Source: JBDWFY01 sp964291365 (lineage in GTDB: Bacteria; Pseudomonadota; Alphaproteobacteria; Rhizobiales; Stappiaceae). From it: a stretch of DNA of 64,000 nucleotides. The notes under the pieces are model-generated. The model was not told the DNA's origin. It ran no database searches and saw nothing but the letters and a program-made list of their open reading frames with translations. Made by a program: the position numbers and the translations under genes. This document shows, in pieces, positions 10,440 to 22,206 of the stretch (its first letter is position 1; each line of letters begins with the position of its first letter). The stretch spans positions 39,564 to 103,563 of the forward strand of contig OZ219987.1 of assembly GCA_964291365.2 (NCBI GenBank). Reading direction: 5' to 3'.

Positions 10440-11728
10440 TTGCTGGGCCTTGGAACTTTACTGACTGTTGATTCCCTACCCTTGGAAATTTGAAAATCGG
10501 AACTTTAAAATTTTGTTTTCGATTTTAAGTTTTAATCTTCATCTTTTGACTCTTTTAATCTTGTATAGATATATAATATAGCTAGCATTGGGAAAAAAAT
10601 TCAAAATTTAGTGCAACAATTCGAATGCGTATGACATTACACCTCTTGGGTATGCACTTAGAAAAACCTTGTACAAAGCCAAATTTTTTTATCAGCCTCC
10701 AACATTTATCATTTACGCCCACCTCCTAGAGCAGATGAACTTTCTTTTGATATGCTGATGAGTCCTGACACACAAAATAGTGTTAGGAATTCACCAGTGA
10801 TTGATAATTTTTACTATTGGATGTATACAACAGCAAGTCTAAAGTATCTTGTACTATGATGAAGCATACAAGTCAGCTGTACTATGGTTTTCTAATATGT
10901 ATGGGTTGTACCCTTCGTGTGGTATAATGGAATTCCTCAGGCTTTGCCCTCAAAATACCATTATACCTCACTCAGGATACAATACCCCATACACCTTAGA
11001 AAACCATAGTACAACTATTACATACCCTGGAGCTCCATGACACATGTATAATATTATAATTATAATAATATTACAAAAATTTAAGTTGTTGCATATATAT
11101 GCCTGCATCCCTACATGCTTTTTCATTGTAACCCTGTTGCTTGATTATAAGACACACCATGGGGTGTTGTTTGAGTACTTGTTTATCTTGCCATCCCTAC
11201 TTACTTCTGCAATTTTTAGTTGCTTTTTTATCACAGAGTATTCTATCAAGTTTAGCCTGCTGCCTGTGTGGTGTGACATAAAAATTTGTCTATCTATGGT
11301 CAGAGAATAAGTAACATACTGTTCACTGTCAAACAATGATGAATCATTCACTGTGAGTGCATGGTTGTTTCAATAAATGATTTGATTATATACGGCTTTA
11401 CTGGTACACTCATATTTACCCTCCTCTACTCACTAATCACGTGTTCTAGATTTGAAATGGCAATTGAGCTGTTTACGGATTGAAATGTAGAGTAGTCAGT
11501 AAGACTCTCTCATGTAACACAGATCATGATGATAAGATAACCAACATAGGATAGACAACCATTCATTTTTTTATGTGCATAAAACAATCTTGTATATGAT
11601 GTACCCTCATCCCCAGACCCTCTCTTTGCCATCAAATTATGCTATAACTATAATATGTATAATATATTATGTACATAGATCATTTTAGACAAGTCATATA
11701 TATATACTCTTGTGGTATACCACTCAAT
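10440..11728. other. Right flank of block A and spacer to the helicase gene
   Basis: Noncoding. It contains a palindromic element (10879-11012) and a possible AATAAA near 11372. Similarity to block B continues to 11500. From there to 11728 I see nothing but AT-rich sequence. Confidence 0.55.
10879..11012. mobile_element. Palindromic MITE-like element
   Basis: The left end 'gtactatggttttctaa' is mirrored by 'ttagaaaaccatagtac' at the right end, and inner parts such as 'ggtataatgg' pair with 'ccattatacc', giving a near-complete fold-back of 134 bp. Block B carries a copy at about 63398-63534. Related 'ctcatacaccctagggtgtatga' palindromes occur near 23330 and 63340. Confidence 0.6.
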
Positions 11729-14226
11729 CTAAACTAGCATATACAAAGAAAGAAAGCCAAGAAGATTTATCAAAATCAGATCCACAACCCTGTTACTAGC
11801 TGTGGTGCTTTCTCCAGATTGAGCATTTGTGCTTGTATCAAGTTTGGATTTAGTGGTTGAATGATCCTCTTTAGTCTGAATTGGTGAAGTGTCTATATCA
11901 GTTAGAGTGTTTGTTTCATGTGCTTCAGTAGTGGGCTTGGAGTCTGCTTCAGTTGAGATAAAATTGGAAGGTTTATAAATTTCGATCAAGGGGAAAGAAA
12001 AGAATCGGATTCTTTGGATCAACTCGACAGAGGTATGTCTCACCAAAATGTGTACTTGCGAGAGCTTTTTCTGTATCTTCATCAAAGAGCACACACTTAT
12101 GTATAATGTCAACTTTTACCATACCACCATGCATGGCACCTTTGTGTCTTGAAATAGTATATCTCGTAGTATCGCTGTTTGTTGTGCTTGAATTGATTGG
12201 TCTTGCAATAGCCTTACGGAAGTCTCTACAGTCTAATTGGCACCAAACAATTCCATCCTCAGGATCTTGTGCTGATTTTTGCTCCACCCATGACATATCT
12301 CCCGAAGGACTTTGAACTAGTTGTGTTGCAATTTTATACTCTCGTCTTTCATTCAAATCAGATAAATATCGTTCCACTATTATGTCCACTTCATTGGTAT
12401 CAAGGGATTGCTCTTCAGCTAGTTGAACTCTTTCACGTAAAACACTTCCTCACATACTTGACCAACGATTTTTGGCAAATTTTGAACATCAGAAGGTGCA
12501 TAATATCTTGGTAATTCAAAGGACTGGCATTGGATGCAGCGATGAATGTACTCCTTCCAGCAGTTGGTCTTGAAGTGGGAAGGAGAAAGAATGGATTACC
12601 GGCGACAACTATAAGAGACTGAGCTCGAGTGACAACTGTATTGAAAACGTACTCATTACAGATACTCTTGAACTGGTCAGCCGGAGCTCCATGGCCATCT
12701 GTCGGCTCAGATGTACTGAGAAATACTGCAGAAAACTCCTCACCTAACATAATTCATTTAATAATTGAGTTTAAAGTTTTATGCATGCAAACCTTGAATA
12801 TTGTAGGTGGGGAGTATTTCAACTTTGAATTGATAGTGAAAGACGTAGTACTGTTTCATTTGCCTCCAAGTTCTTCGAAGACAAGCAACCTGTATAAAAG
12901 TGAAATAACTGTCACACCATAATACTATTAGTAACAGCTAGAGTTTCTTTATTACTTGCTGTTTTGTAGATGCAAGCAGGCCAATTGGTTCAGTAGGTAT
13001 TGAGTGCCATGTTTGGATGAATTCTATCATTTTGGTTATGAGAATTATTGCTTCCTCCTCACTTTCTGGTGAACAATTGCTAAACTCATTTTGTCTCACA
13101 GAAGTACAAAGAAAGACCAATGGGTAGGGAGCTTTGGGATGAGCTTCCCTTTTATTCTGACTGAGTAATGTGCATTCATAAAAAAGGCTCGAGGCCAACA
13201 TGAGAATGCTTGGATGACAGCGATAATTAGTCAGAAGACTGGATGTGTGTGTCTTGGTCATGGAAGTACAATTTATAGTTTTATAGTATGAGAACAGTCG
13301 CTCAAGAAGTGATTCACCAAGTCTATATTTCCGTGCTCTTGCACTAAGTATGCGAACTTGAGGTCCTACCTGAAAAAGCGTTAGATTATGAACCATATCA
13401 TTGACTAGGAATGCAATACACTAATTGATGTACCTGTTTGTTGTCCCCCACAATAATTATTCTTGTCTCTGTTGATGCTAATACTAGTGCACCAAGGACT
13501 TCTGGTTCAGGACATTGAGCTCCTTCATCAATGAGGATATGGCTGAAGATTAGATTTCCACTTTCAACAAAGTCGATCAGACTTAATGCCACACCAAACG
13601 TTGTGACTAAGACAGTAAAGTTCAGGACTGTTTCATCTGGGTAGATCACTGCAGCATTTCGCCGAAGTCGTGAACCTTCAGAACTTACTACCACACGAGC
13701 AGCATGTCTGTTAACATGCTTCATTTTCCCCTGTAGGCCTTTATAAAGGCCATCAGCTCCACGATTCAAGTGGGTGCACACCAGCACACGTACTTGATTT
13801 CCATCTGTCTCTACCAGCTTGCCACAGTAGCTGCTAGCAAGTAGGTTTTACCTGTTCCAAAGGGACCCAGCAAAAGGTAAGGAATGCTTGGATTACATGA
13901 AAACATTTGGTTAAGGGCTTTGACCTGATAACGTCTATCTAGTAAGTACTTTCTCTCATCTTGTTTGTTGAATTGCACTTGAGGGAATCTGGAATGACAT
14001 AATTCTCTGGGAAATGTTGGAATAAGTTTCTCAAGAATTTCATTGATTACACAATCAATTCCCTTGTGTAAGTGGTGATAATACTGATGACTGATTTCAA
14101 AGTGTGCTGACGCCTTGAAGTCATACACAAGTCGATCAGGAGAGCAAAATTGAAATAACGTAGATTGAAGCGGAATTTGAAGTATTAGTGCATTTTTGTC
14201 GTAGTCTGGGGTTCCTAGAATCTGAG

Positions 14227-14560
14227 CAGTGGCGTAGCCAAGGGCGGGCCTGGTAGGGCCTAGGCCCTACCAAACAACATCCAGACCCTAGCATTCAAAG
14301 CTTCTTGCAATGCATATTGAACAAGTATCCACGATATCCTTACAGAATACAAGGGATAAACCAGCTGCTTTTATGCCTAATAAGCCCTGCTTTCTTCTCA
14401 GAAGCATCACAATCGATAAAACAGTGCAAATTCTGAAACTGGCTTGCAAGATTTGATTGCGATCGCAAGGGCCTAACGATGTTAATTAGTGGGTGTGGTC
14501 AAAGCTTTTGCACATGCGCAACGGTGCCCTACCAGTTCAATAGCTCTGGCTACGCCACTG
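14227..14560. mobile_element. hAT-like MITE inside a helicase exon
   Basis: The ends are inverted: 'cagtggcgtagcca' on the left and 'tggctacgccactg' on the right. The flanks share 'atctgag' (7 bp, or 8 if the first C counts as target), as expected for hAT elements. On the minus strand the helicase frame reads TAQ just before the element and ILGTPDY just after it, so removing the element and one target copy restores the frame. A relative with the same ends sits at 54532-54740. Confidence 0.85.
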
Positions 14561-15701
14561 ATCTGAGCGGTGTACTGCTGGCCACCTGCTAGTGTAATTG
14601 TTACCTCAGCATTATGATGTGATGCGTAGTCCATAGACGTGTAGCTGAGATTCATCAGAAGTACATGAAACTTAAATTCTTCTAAGGACCATTCAAGCCT
14701 TACTACGACGTCTTTGCTGTCACACCTAAAGCATACACATAACATGTTTGATTATAAAATTGAATGCTTTGCTCCAGCTTGCCATCTTTTTAGATAGACA
14801 TGTAGGCATACACACAGTAGACAATAGTACACTACAGGAGGGTAGCTGTAGGTAAAGGTTTACTCACAAGCACTTGATTTGTACACCAAAGTATGTGTAT
14901 TTGTCTGATACCATGAAAATAGCTACATCTCATTTCCATGTCTAAGATGTAGGGTTCTTTATAATAATGTATATAAACATTATTTCATGGTAAACTGGGC
15001 AAAAATGCTTTGTTCAAAACTCCTCTACCAAGTGTGTATTAATATGAAGCAAGTAGAACACACACAGTAGTAGTGATTTGACATCATAACGGTGACAATA
15101 GTGAGAATGAAGATGACTAGGGTCTACAGCTCTAAGCTCTAAGCCCTAAGTCTAAGCCACGAAGCCTATATACACTTAGTATTTTACTGCTAGTTTCCTG
15201 TAACATGATTGGTCAGTAGGAAGTAAATAAGTAGCTTAGTTACTTGTAGATTTTATGTAGTTACTTGCAAATTTTACTTAGTTACTTGTAAAAGTTGGCC
15301 AGTAGTATCCATGGTATTATGACAGCTCTGAAGCAACTAGCCATAGCAACAGTTATAAAGTTCTAACTTTTGTACGGACAGACAACAGATGGACAAACCT
15401 ATTGCTTTATGCTTGCACATGCATGTGGGGAACAACTGGACACTCATAAGAACATCTGCCCAAAAGAAAGGATTCCTTGTCCTTAGGGAGAATAGACAGA
15501 TACATCTTCAAGAGGGCAATAAAGTACCCAATTCATACAGTAAGATCGTGCCTGGCCTATCACTCACTACATAATATTGTTAGTACCTGGGTGTTAGTGT
15601 TGTTATCACATGGTGATGTCAAGTCCCAAAAGAGGTATTTACTACTTTTGTGTATTATTAAGCCTCGGCGCATGCATCAGGGTTTAATACAGTAGTCATT
15701 T

Positions 15702-15724
15702 TGTGTGTGTGTGTGTGTGTGTAT
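15702..15724. repeat. GT dinucleotide microsatellite
   Basis: About 11 GT units in a row, followed by an imperfect 'gtatgtctgtgagtctgt' tail. It lies in the large helicase intron. Confidence 0.8.
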
Positions 15725-16459
15725 GTCTGTGAGTCTGTTACCGCACTAGCAGCTACATACCTGGTTTATATGTCTAAAGTGAGGCAATATACAGTTTCTT
15801 GTAGGCTTTTAAAGATTATATTGTGTGAACTTTGCTGAAAACGTTTCGTTCGGGAGATATGGCATTATTTGCCTGACATGATGATTGGCGACTCGGCTTT
15901 TTCTCAACAAAAAACACACCAAAGGCTCTTGACACGATTGCAAATGGCATAGTATATGAACCACTAGCTAGAAGTAATGACTATGTAAACTAGAGTGACT
16001 TTCTTTGATTGTCTTGGGTTCTAAGGCTTGATAGCTTTCTGCTGACTCATCGATCATGACACCAGCACATAGTTTGTCCAGCTGGTCAAACTGCAAATGT
16101 GGCGCAGCGCACGTGGCTGTTTAGTGCACATTCTTGTGGTTACTCCAGTTCATGCAGGCTTGACTCTTACTTTACAACTGCATGCGGTATATCATCCTTT
16201 AAGCTCTAATGCACTTAGGCAGCTGATGGTTCAACACGCTGAGGCTTTTGCACTATAGTACTTCATTAGTATACACATTTCAAGTCCAGTCAGAACTAGC
16301 ATTAGTCAAAATTGGATGAGATGAAGCCGAGTCTAATTTTTGCTATTGTGTGTACAATTATTCCCTAATTGGACGAGAATTTGTGTGATTGCCTATAGTT
16401 CCAGTGTCTTTATACGTAGTTGGTAATGAGCACCATAGCTGCCAGTGGCTAATACTGCA

Positions 16460-16660
16460 TAGCCTAAAATTTTCAAGGAGTAAATATTTAGCGACTTCGC
16501 CAAATTCTGCTCAAAAACGAATTTTCATGGATAAAATATTTGTGGTCAAGCTTCCAGCCACACATTGCAGCTGTTATGAAATTTTGCGAGAGAAAAATTT
16601 GAGGCCATGCTCAGACCCGTGAAATCTGTGAAATTTTTCAACCTCAAAAATTTTAGGCTA
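16460..16660. mobile_element. Inverted-repeat MITE with TA ends
   Basis: The left end 'tagcctaaaattttcaagg' is mirrored by 'cctcaaaaattttaggcta' at the right end; outermost TA dinucleotides suit a TA-target element. The left half also matches 21396-21505, including 'gccagccacacattg'. No coding capacity. Confidence 0.65.
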
Positions 16661-17589
16661 TATGGTACACTCCAACACAGATGTTGAATGTCTAGTTACA
16701 GTGTTTGACAGCTGGGTAGAGAAACAAAGCTAATATTGGGTAGAGAAACGAAGCTTCGTGAAATGAATACCTCTGTAGCTACATATGAGCAGTGACTCTC
16801 CGGGAAGCGGGAGTTCATGCACGGTCAAGTCTGAGTTTCATCATTGAGTCTACATGGAGTATTTGAGAAAACGAAGGCACGAAAGCACAAAATGAAGGCT
16901 TACATCTTTTAGTTGACAGGGCTGGGTGTCATCAAGACTGACTAGCCTTGTCAACAACTCTGCCATCGTGAATTAGTCAATGCACGCCATGTTCAGAATA
17001 AGAGTACAATTATGAACCACGCCCGGGGCAATAATTTGAGCACAATTAGGGATTAATCGGTACTCAAGTGGGAAAGGGAAATTATAGGGCAAATAAGTAA
17101 CGATTACCAGTATACTCATATGCGTACTATGTATTCAATACGATATTGTTGCTACTTCCTCATTCCTATAATTACAAGGAATTGTATTGACTTTCTCTTC
17201 AAGACAAAGAGTGTGTATGTTCAGTGAAAGCTCCAATACTCATGGCTATTCAGTACAAAAAAAAAAAACACTTAAGCTTCTTGGCTTGGCTAGCTATAGG
17301 CTAAGCTAGCATTTGTGGCAATAACACTTGTGCTGTACCTGCCATTGTGTGCCAATGGAATGCTCATTTTGTGGTATACATACCCATGTGCATAATCATA
17401 GGCATCATTTTGGGGGGGTCTGAGGGGGCATGGGCCCCCTCATATTTCTTCATTTTGCTGCTGTGTATTTACTTTAGTTTTACTAATCTGAGATGTTTAT
17501 AAGTATAATTGAAAAATCTGTGCTCTGAAACATTGTCCAGAATACGCCAGAATTGAATTCTAGGCATATAAATATTGAAAGATAGCTAG

Positions 17590-17740
17590 CTGGAGGTAGT
17601 AGTAAGTAGTTGTCTAATAGTTGTAGTTGTTGTAAGTAGTTGGGATAGCATGAAATAGTAGCAAGTAGTAGTCTAGTAGTTGTCTTAGAGTAGTAGCTAG
17701 TTGTCTAGTAGTTGTAAGTTGGTTGGGATGGCATGTTTGA
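17590..17740. repeat. GTAGT-rich degenerate tandem repeat
   Basis: Units built on 'tagtagttgt' and 'agtagttgtctagtagttg' repeat with variation, including a doubled 'gggatagcatg/gggatggcatg' segment. The unit is irregular, roughly 60 bp. Confidence 0.5.
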
Positions 17741-20658
17741 TACCATCTGTCAGGTACAACACTGTAACCCCCCACTCATGATTCCTAACTGATGCCTATG
17801 TGCATAATGCACTTTTATACGTAGCTGCGTATAGTCTGGCTAACCATCATGGTATGATGTGATAGCTTGCCAAGGGTTTAGCACTTTAGAGCTTCATTAT
17901 TGGCAGTGGGCCCTTCTTAATCCTTGGCACTGTGCTGGAGGTTTACAGTGCATGTGTGTCTTATTGTTACCATGCTAATTGCTACATTATTGGTCTGTTT
18001 CAAATAGACAATGTGATATCTCAGGGTTCTCTACGATAAATTTAATCACGAATTTTGCCACAAAAGGTTAATATCATGATATTGTAGCTGTAGGCATAGT
18101 TAATTCTTTCCTGTGAATAGGTATACCAGTATTAATGCCAGTACTCAAAGAATATTTAAAGTTGAGTTATGATTGGCTCATAAAATTATCATTTGCAGCA
18201 TATGTACATGTGGCCACGATAAGCAAACAGATAATTGCTGTGACATCCAATTACAACATATAACTATAACTAGAGCTCTCTAGAGCACATACCCCATGCA
18301 CACTATAGCTATGACACTATAGCACAGCATAGCTTGCACTATAGCCTAGCCTATAGATCACTTTATAACTTGATGACCTTTATATATACTGAACTCAAGC
18401 GTTCATGGTCCTTGACAAGCACTTAGAAGCAAAAATTCATCATTTTGTCGTCATTTTCAACATATTGACAGCACTGACCACTTACTAAAACTTGAGATCT
18501 GGCAATTGTTGTGTGGACGACAACAACGAAGAAACTGATAGCTTTACCCCTTCCACATGTGCGTGGGGGTAATGATGATATGGACAAACTGATTATATTA
18601 CCCCTTGCACATGCCTGAAAGCTAGATAATGACATGCATAGCTAGCTAGCTAGCTTAGTTTAAGCACTGAAGTGTTCAAAACCTTTAATTTATGACAGCT
18701 TGGTGAGCAAGATCAAAGGATACTAACTAAATTACCAATTTTTAGCTTTCTATGCTATTTCTTAGCCAAGTTGGAGTAGTGTGAAGTCCTATATAAGGTT
18801 TTAATTAATATTCTGTTCTATCTGCAATCACCACATAATCATATGGGCACTTAAACATATTGTCTCACTATTCTGTTGATGTGGGTGCCTACCCGGAATG
18901 GAAATAGCATGTTTATATTGAGGCTGATCCCTTAAAATTTGGTACATGGATGCTTTTGTGGGAGTGTGTGGGCACTTACTTGTGACACTATGGTATGAAT
19001 ACTGTACTCCTACAAAACATTTCTTCTGTACATTGTATTTTTTAAAGCATAGCTACATTGATTGTTGATCTTGAATAGACTTACTCTGCAATAATTTTTC
19101 GAGAGCTCTCCATTTCTTCAAGGTAGACTAGGTTGTGGTATTTACTGTAGTAATAATCTACTGTTAACTCCTTAGTGATAGCTCTACTGACAACCTCTGA
19201 GTGTTCATCAGGATACCCATACACATTATTCAGTTCCGTGAAGAGAATATCCTGTACAAAATATAGCTGTGCTAACCAATTTGGGCTATAATCAGTGCCA
19301 GCTATGTTATATAGCTAGCTGGTCAGAAACACAGTCACAGTGTAGCAGATAGTGTATAAAATGCATGCAAGGCCTGACCTTTGTGAAGATCCTCTTCTTT
19401 GCAACTTGCCACTGCCAATAGAGGAGCTCTCCAATGGAATGTGCACATTTGGATGAACAGGAGCGGCAGATGGCATCCCCATATACTGGCTGCTGACTTG
19501 TGCAAATCTTCACCTGATTGAAATTAGTATATCTTGCCGGAAGGGGACGAACCTTGACCAACTGTTTGCCACTGACAACCACAGTGACCTTACTCACATC
19601 CCTGTGCAAATCCATGTTAGTACATTTCACCCATGAAAGCCAGAGAGCTTTAGGGTTGGCTTCAAAGCACACCTGACACACTTCTGACGGACTCTGACTT
19701 TCAAGAGAGAGATCACTGAGTTGTGAAACTAGTTCGCTACCTTTAGTAAAAATTGAGTAAGTCAAAATCTACTGTATGTCTAGCTAGTTAGAGTCCACTT
19801 ACCTCTTGCTAGCCTTTTCTTGATATTCCACATGTCAACTTCAAAATCACAGTGTGCGTAACTACATAGTTGTTGCTTTTGGCATGTTCCTTTTTCAAAG
19901 TATTTACACATTGTGTATACACCATAGAATGATTTGAAGTTTCTAGGCATCGGGCATAGAGGTTCTAGCACAATGTTCTCGCTGTCTATTACCACACGGA
20001 TGTAGTCTCTCTGTAAGTGTCTGTGGGGCTGAAAGCAACCAACTTTGACTAGCCATATGGCATAGGGATTGCTGTGATGGCACTGAGAACACACCTGATG
20101 CTCCCAGGGTGTCCAATATAACTCAACATTGACAAAATTGTTAGCCATGGGTTATATCTTGCCTTGTTCAGCTATCTGGTCACTGGTAAGCCTAGAGACT
20201 AGCTACCACTTTTTCAGCTGGATCAATCAATGATTAACAGCAGAATGGATGGCAGGCCCGATGTGCAGTGAAGGAAGGAAGAGAAGGTACCACATATAGC
20301 ATAGCCTTATTGGTATATTCACCACTGCAGTGGATGGAAATTCTGTCTATACAGTTTGTATTGAAGCAGCTCTGATTATGGTTGGAGGACAGGCAGATCA
20401 GAGCTGGTACTGCTGAATTAGCAACAACTGAAGTGCTGAACACTGAAACACTCCAGTGGTCCACTGCTGTTGATTTACCACAGCCAACGTTTGGTGGTTC
20501 ACTACTGCAAATCAGTCACGTGAGTGATACCACGTACTTTCTGGACGGATAATATGACAAGGATACTTTTCCCTTCAAATCAGTATAATACACATGCATG
20601 CTCATTAGATATCCTCTTCCAGTCTTACACAATCGTATCACTAAGGACACGTCTTGCA

Positions 20659-20960
20659 AGATCTCTGTCACTATCAAAAGTATGGAAAAGAGTGATTGAT
20701 ATTCAATATCAGACTCAGTCACTCAGCCTTTGTATCCCTTCATGGTCAACTGCTAGCAATTGGTGGGAAGGGCTCAGATAATCAACCCACCATAGCTGTC
20801 CACATGTACACTCCATTGACCAATGTATGGGAAGTCATTAGCCACATGGCAATGTGATTGTGATACCGTTGTCTTCCCTGATGACCAATTGATAGTTATG
20901 GGAGGTCAGATTATTTATGGTAAAACTGATACAGTAGAGATTGCATCATCATGCAAGTGA
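20659..20960 (+). pseudogene. Kelch-repeat gene remnant
   Basis: The plus strand encodes a recognisable kelch blade: FVSLHGQLLAIGGKGSD, then AVHMYTPLTNVWEVISHM in the same frame, and after a frameshift with stops FPDDQLIVMGGQ. The spacing of the double-glycine turns and the Y...W pair is typical of kelch motifs. The frame is broken between the two parts and no complete propeller is present, so this is a relic. A second, worse-preserved copy lies at 373-540. Immediately downstream, 21171-21396 is repeated at 1-260. Confidence 0.65.
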
Positions 20961-22206
20961 TTATGCAGAACCAATTAGTTGTTGTATGTGGGACTATAAT
21001 ACTTTGCAGAGACTTGTATGGTCAAATTCTGTTTTGTTTTGCTGACTTTCAAGTGCTTGCGATTTTGACCTGGTCAACAGAGAAGGTCCTATTCATGTTA
21101 GCATTGATATATAGGCTATACGTAAATCAGATTAACTAAGAGAAGCCTTCCATTTATAGGGCAAGTCCTGTCTAATTTCAATGTCCCAATAACTTTCGTA
21201 CAAGCAGCATCTCTCTTTCTGATATCTTGACCTAGCTTTGATGTCAAATGTGTTAGTTGTTGATTGGAACTTAGGATAATAGGATATAGCAAAGATCCTG
21301 TATAAGATACTATGACTGCAGTCTTCAAAGACATTAACTGATAAGGTTATATTTATTCTAGAGTTAGTAACAAATTGATATTGATACTATATACCTAAAG
21401 CCTAAAATTTTTGAGGGGTAAATATTTCGCAGCGTTGCTCAATTCTGCTCAAACACAAATTTTGCAGATAAAATTTCCATGGGCAAGCTGCCAGCCACAC
21501 ATTGTTTTTGTTACGGATGATAAACTGATTGCGAAGTTATGTTACATGGTGATAGTGATACATTATCAATGGTACACCTCAACAGGCATTTTAAGCATGG
21601 TTCTCCTTTGTGTTAGGGGTTGACGCGAATGCAAGACCAAAATTTAAGGTTGTTACAGATGATAAACTGATTGCAAAGTTATGTCACATGGTGATACAGT
21701 TTCAATGGTACACCTCAACAGGCATTTCAAGCATGGTTCTCATTTGTGTTAGCTAGGGGTTGATGCAAACACATTTAAGGTTGGTACAGATGACAATAGC
21801 TAAATGTGAACCAGTTACCTAGCTTACCAGAGATCCATATAGACCAGCAGGCTCGGTTTGATAAATGCTAGACTAAGTTTGATGTAGGAGCAGTATATCT
21901 TGCTATATGCAAGTATTTCCTGCTGACTCCGAAGTAGATCTAGTATTGAGTTAATTCTGCTGGTACAACATAGCAAGGATACAAACTTAACATTTAATAG
22001 CAATAATAATAATATTATGCTAACTATGCACCCATAATAGAACAACAAAGTCATGATATTATAGGGCACCTACATAATATTATTATGATAACAATGAGTG
22101 GAGTGAAATTATTCCATATAAGGAGATAACATGTGGAAAATATATATGAATGCATTTGTTTGTGCAAGTGGTCTCTCTAAAAATAACAACTGAGATTCTG
22201 AGTTTC
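20961..22206. other. Repeat-rich noncoding stretch
   Basis: It contains the second copy of the 1-260 repeat (21171-21396), half of the TAGCCTAAAA MITE (21396-21505) and a tandem repeat (21510-21780). No gene is evident. Confidence 0.55.
21510..21790. repeat. Two tandem units, inverted relative to 24230-24600
   Basis: Two units of about 140 bp each read 'acagatgataaactgattg' ... 'gtacacctcaacaggcatt' ... 'agcatggttctc' ... 'aggggttgacgc'. The reverse complement of the same unit occurs about three times at 24230-24600, so the two arrays face each other across 2.4 kb. Confidence 0.65.

Larger units (their letters stand above)
740..11500. repeat. Segmental duplication, block A (partner 53162-64000)
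   Basis: Near-continuous similarity runs from 740 to 11500 against 53162 to the window end, in direct orientation. Coding regions of the beta-helix/TM gene differ at about 1% of bases by manual reading; noncoding parts differ more and carry indels. Block-specific insertions are 7597-7893 here and 54532-54740 in block B. The left limit falls inside the right arm of a MITE. The right limit of block B lies outside the window, so the full length is unknown. Each block carries one beta-helix/TM gene and one CAP-ITIH gene. Confidence 0.95.
14726..19084 (-). other. 4.4-kb intron of the helicase gene, repeat-filled
   Basis: The donor (GCAGA|GTAAGT at 19085/19084) and the acceptor (CTTTAG|GTGTGAC at 14726/14725) join in phase to give A-E-C-D-S-K. 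All other introns of this gene are 49-127 bp, so this one has expanded. It contains a GT microsatellite (about 15702-15724), an inverted-repeat MITE (16460-16660), a GTAGT-rich tandem tract (about 17590-17740), an A run near 17259 and AGCT-type repeats near 18630. I saw no further exon in it. Confidence 0.65.
11944..20148 (-). pseudogene. HELZ/HELZ2-like CCCH zinc-finger SF1 helicase, multiply broken
   Basis: Exons joined by phase-consistent GT-AG borders: 20148-19803, 19740-19379, 19251-19085, 14725-13434, 13369-12956, 12889-12793, 12743 to about 11975. Exon 1 has a CCCH finger (CKYFEKGTC...CSYAH) and exon 2 a degenerate Cys/His module. Exon 3 carries a YHNLVYLEEM stretch like the pre-helicase region of HELZ/MOV10 proteins. 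Helicase motifs follow: Walker A GPFGTGKT, DEGAQ, GDNKQ, NYRCHPSI, VVTRAQS. The last exon runs into a cold-shock/RNB-like start (KGAMHGGMVKVDI, FFPLDR) and then a stop, so no RNB catalytic domain is present. Lesions: a hAT-like MITE at 14227-14560 inside exon 4, and frame breaks near 13820, 12570 and 12441. Family role: RNA helicase and nuclear-receptor or antiviral cofactor in vertebrates. A pseudogene is most likely; assembly indels could explain the frameshifts but not the MITE. Confidence 0.85.

Noticed and set aside
12106..12315. Plus-strand frames opposite the helicase exons (also 12629-12922)
   Set aside because: Minus-strand helicase similarity with splice-consistent exons explains the region.
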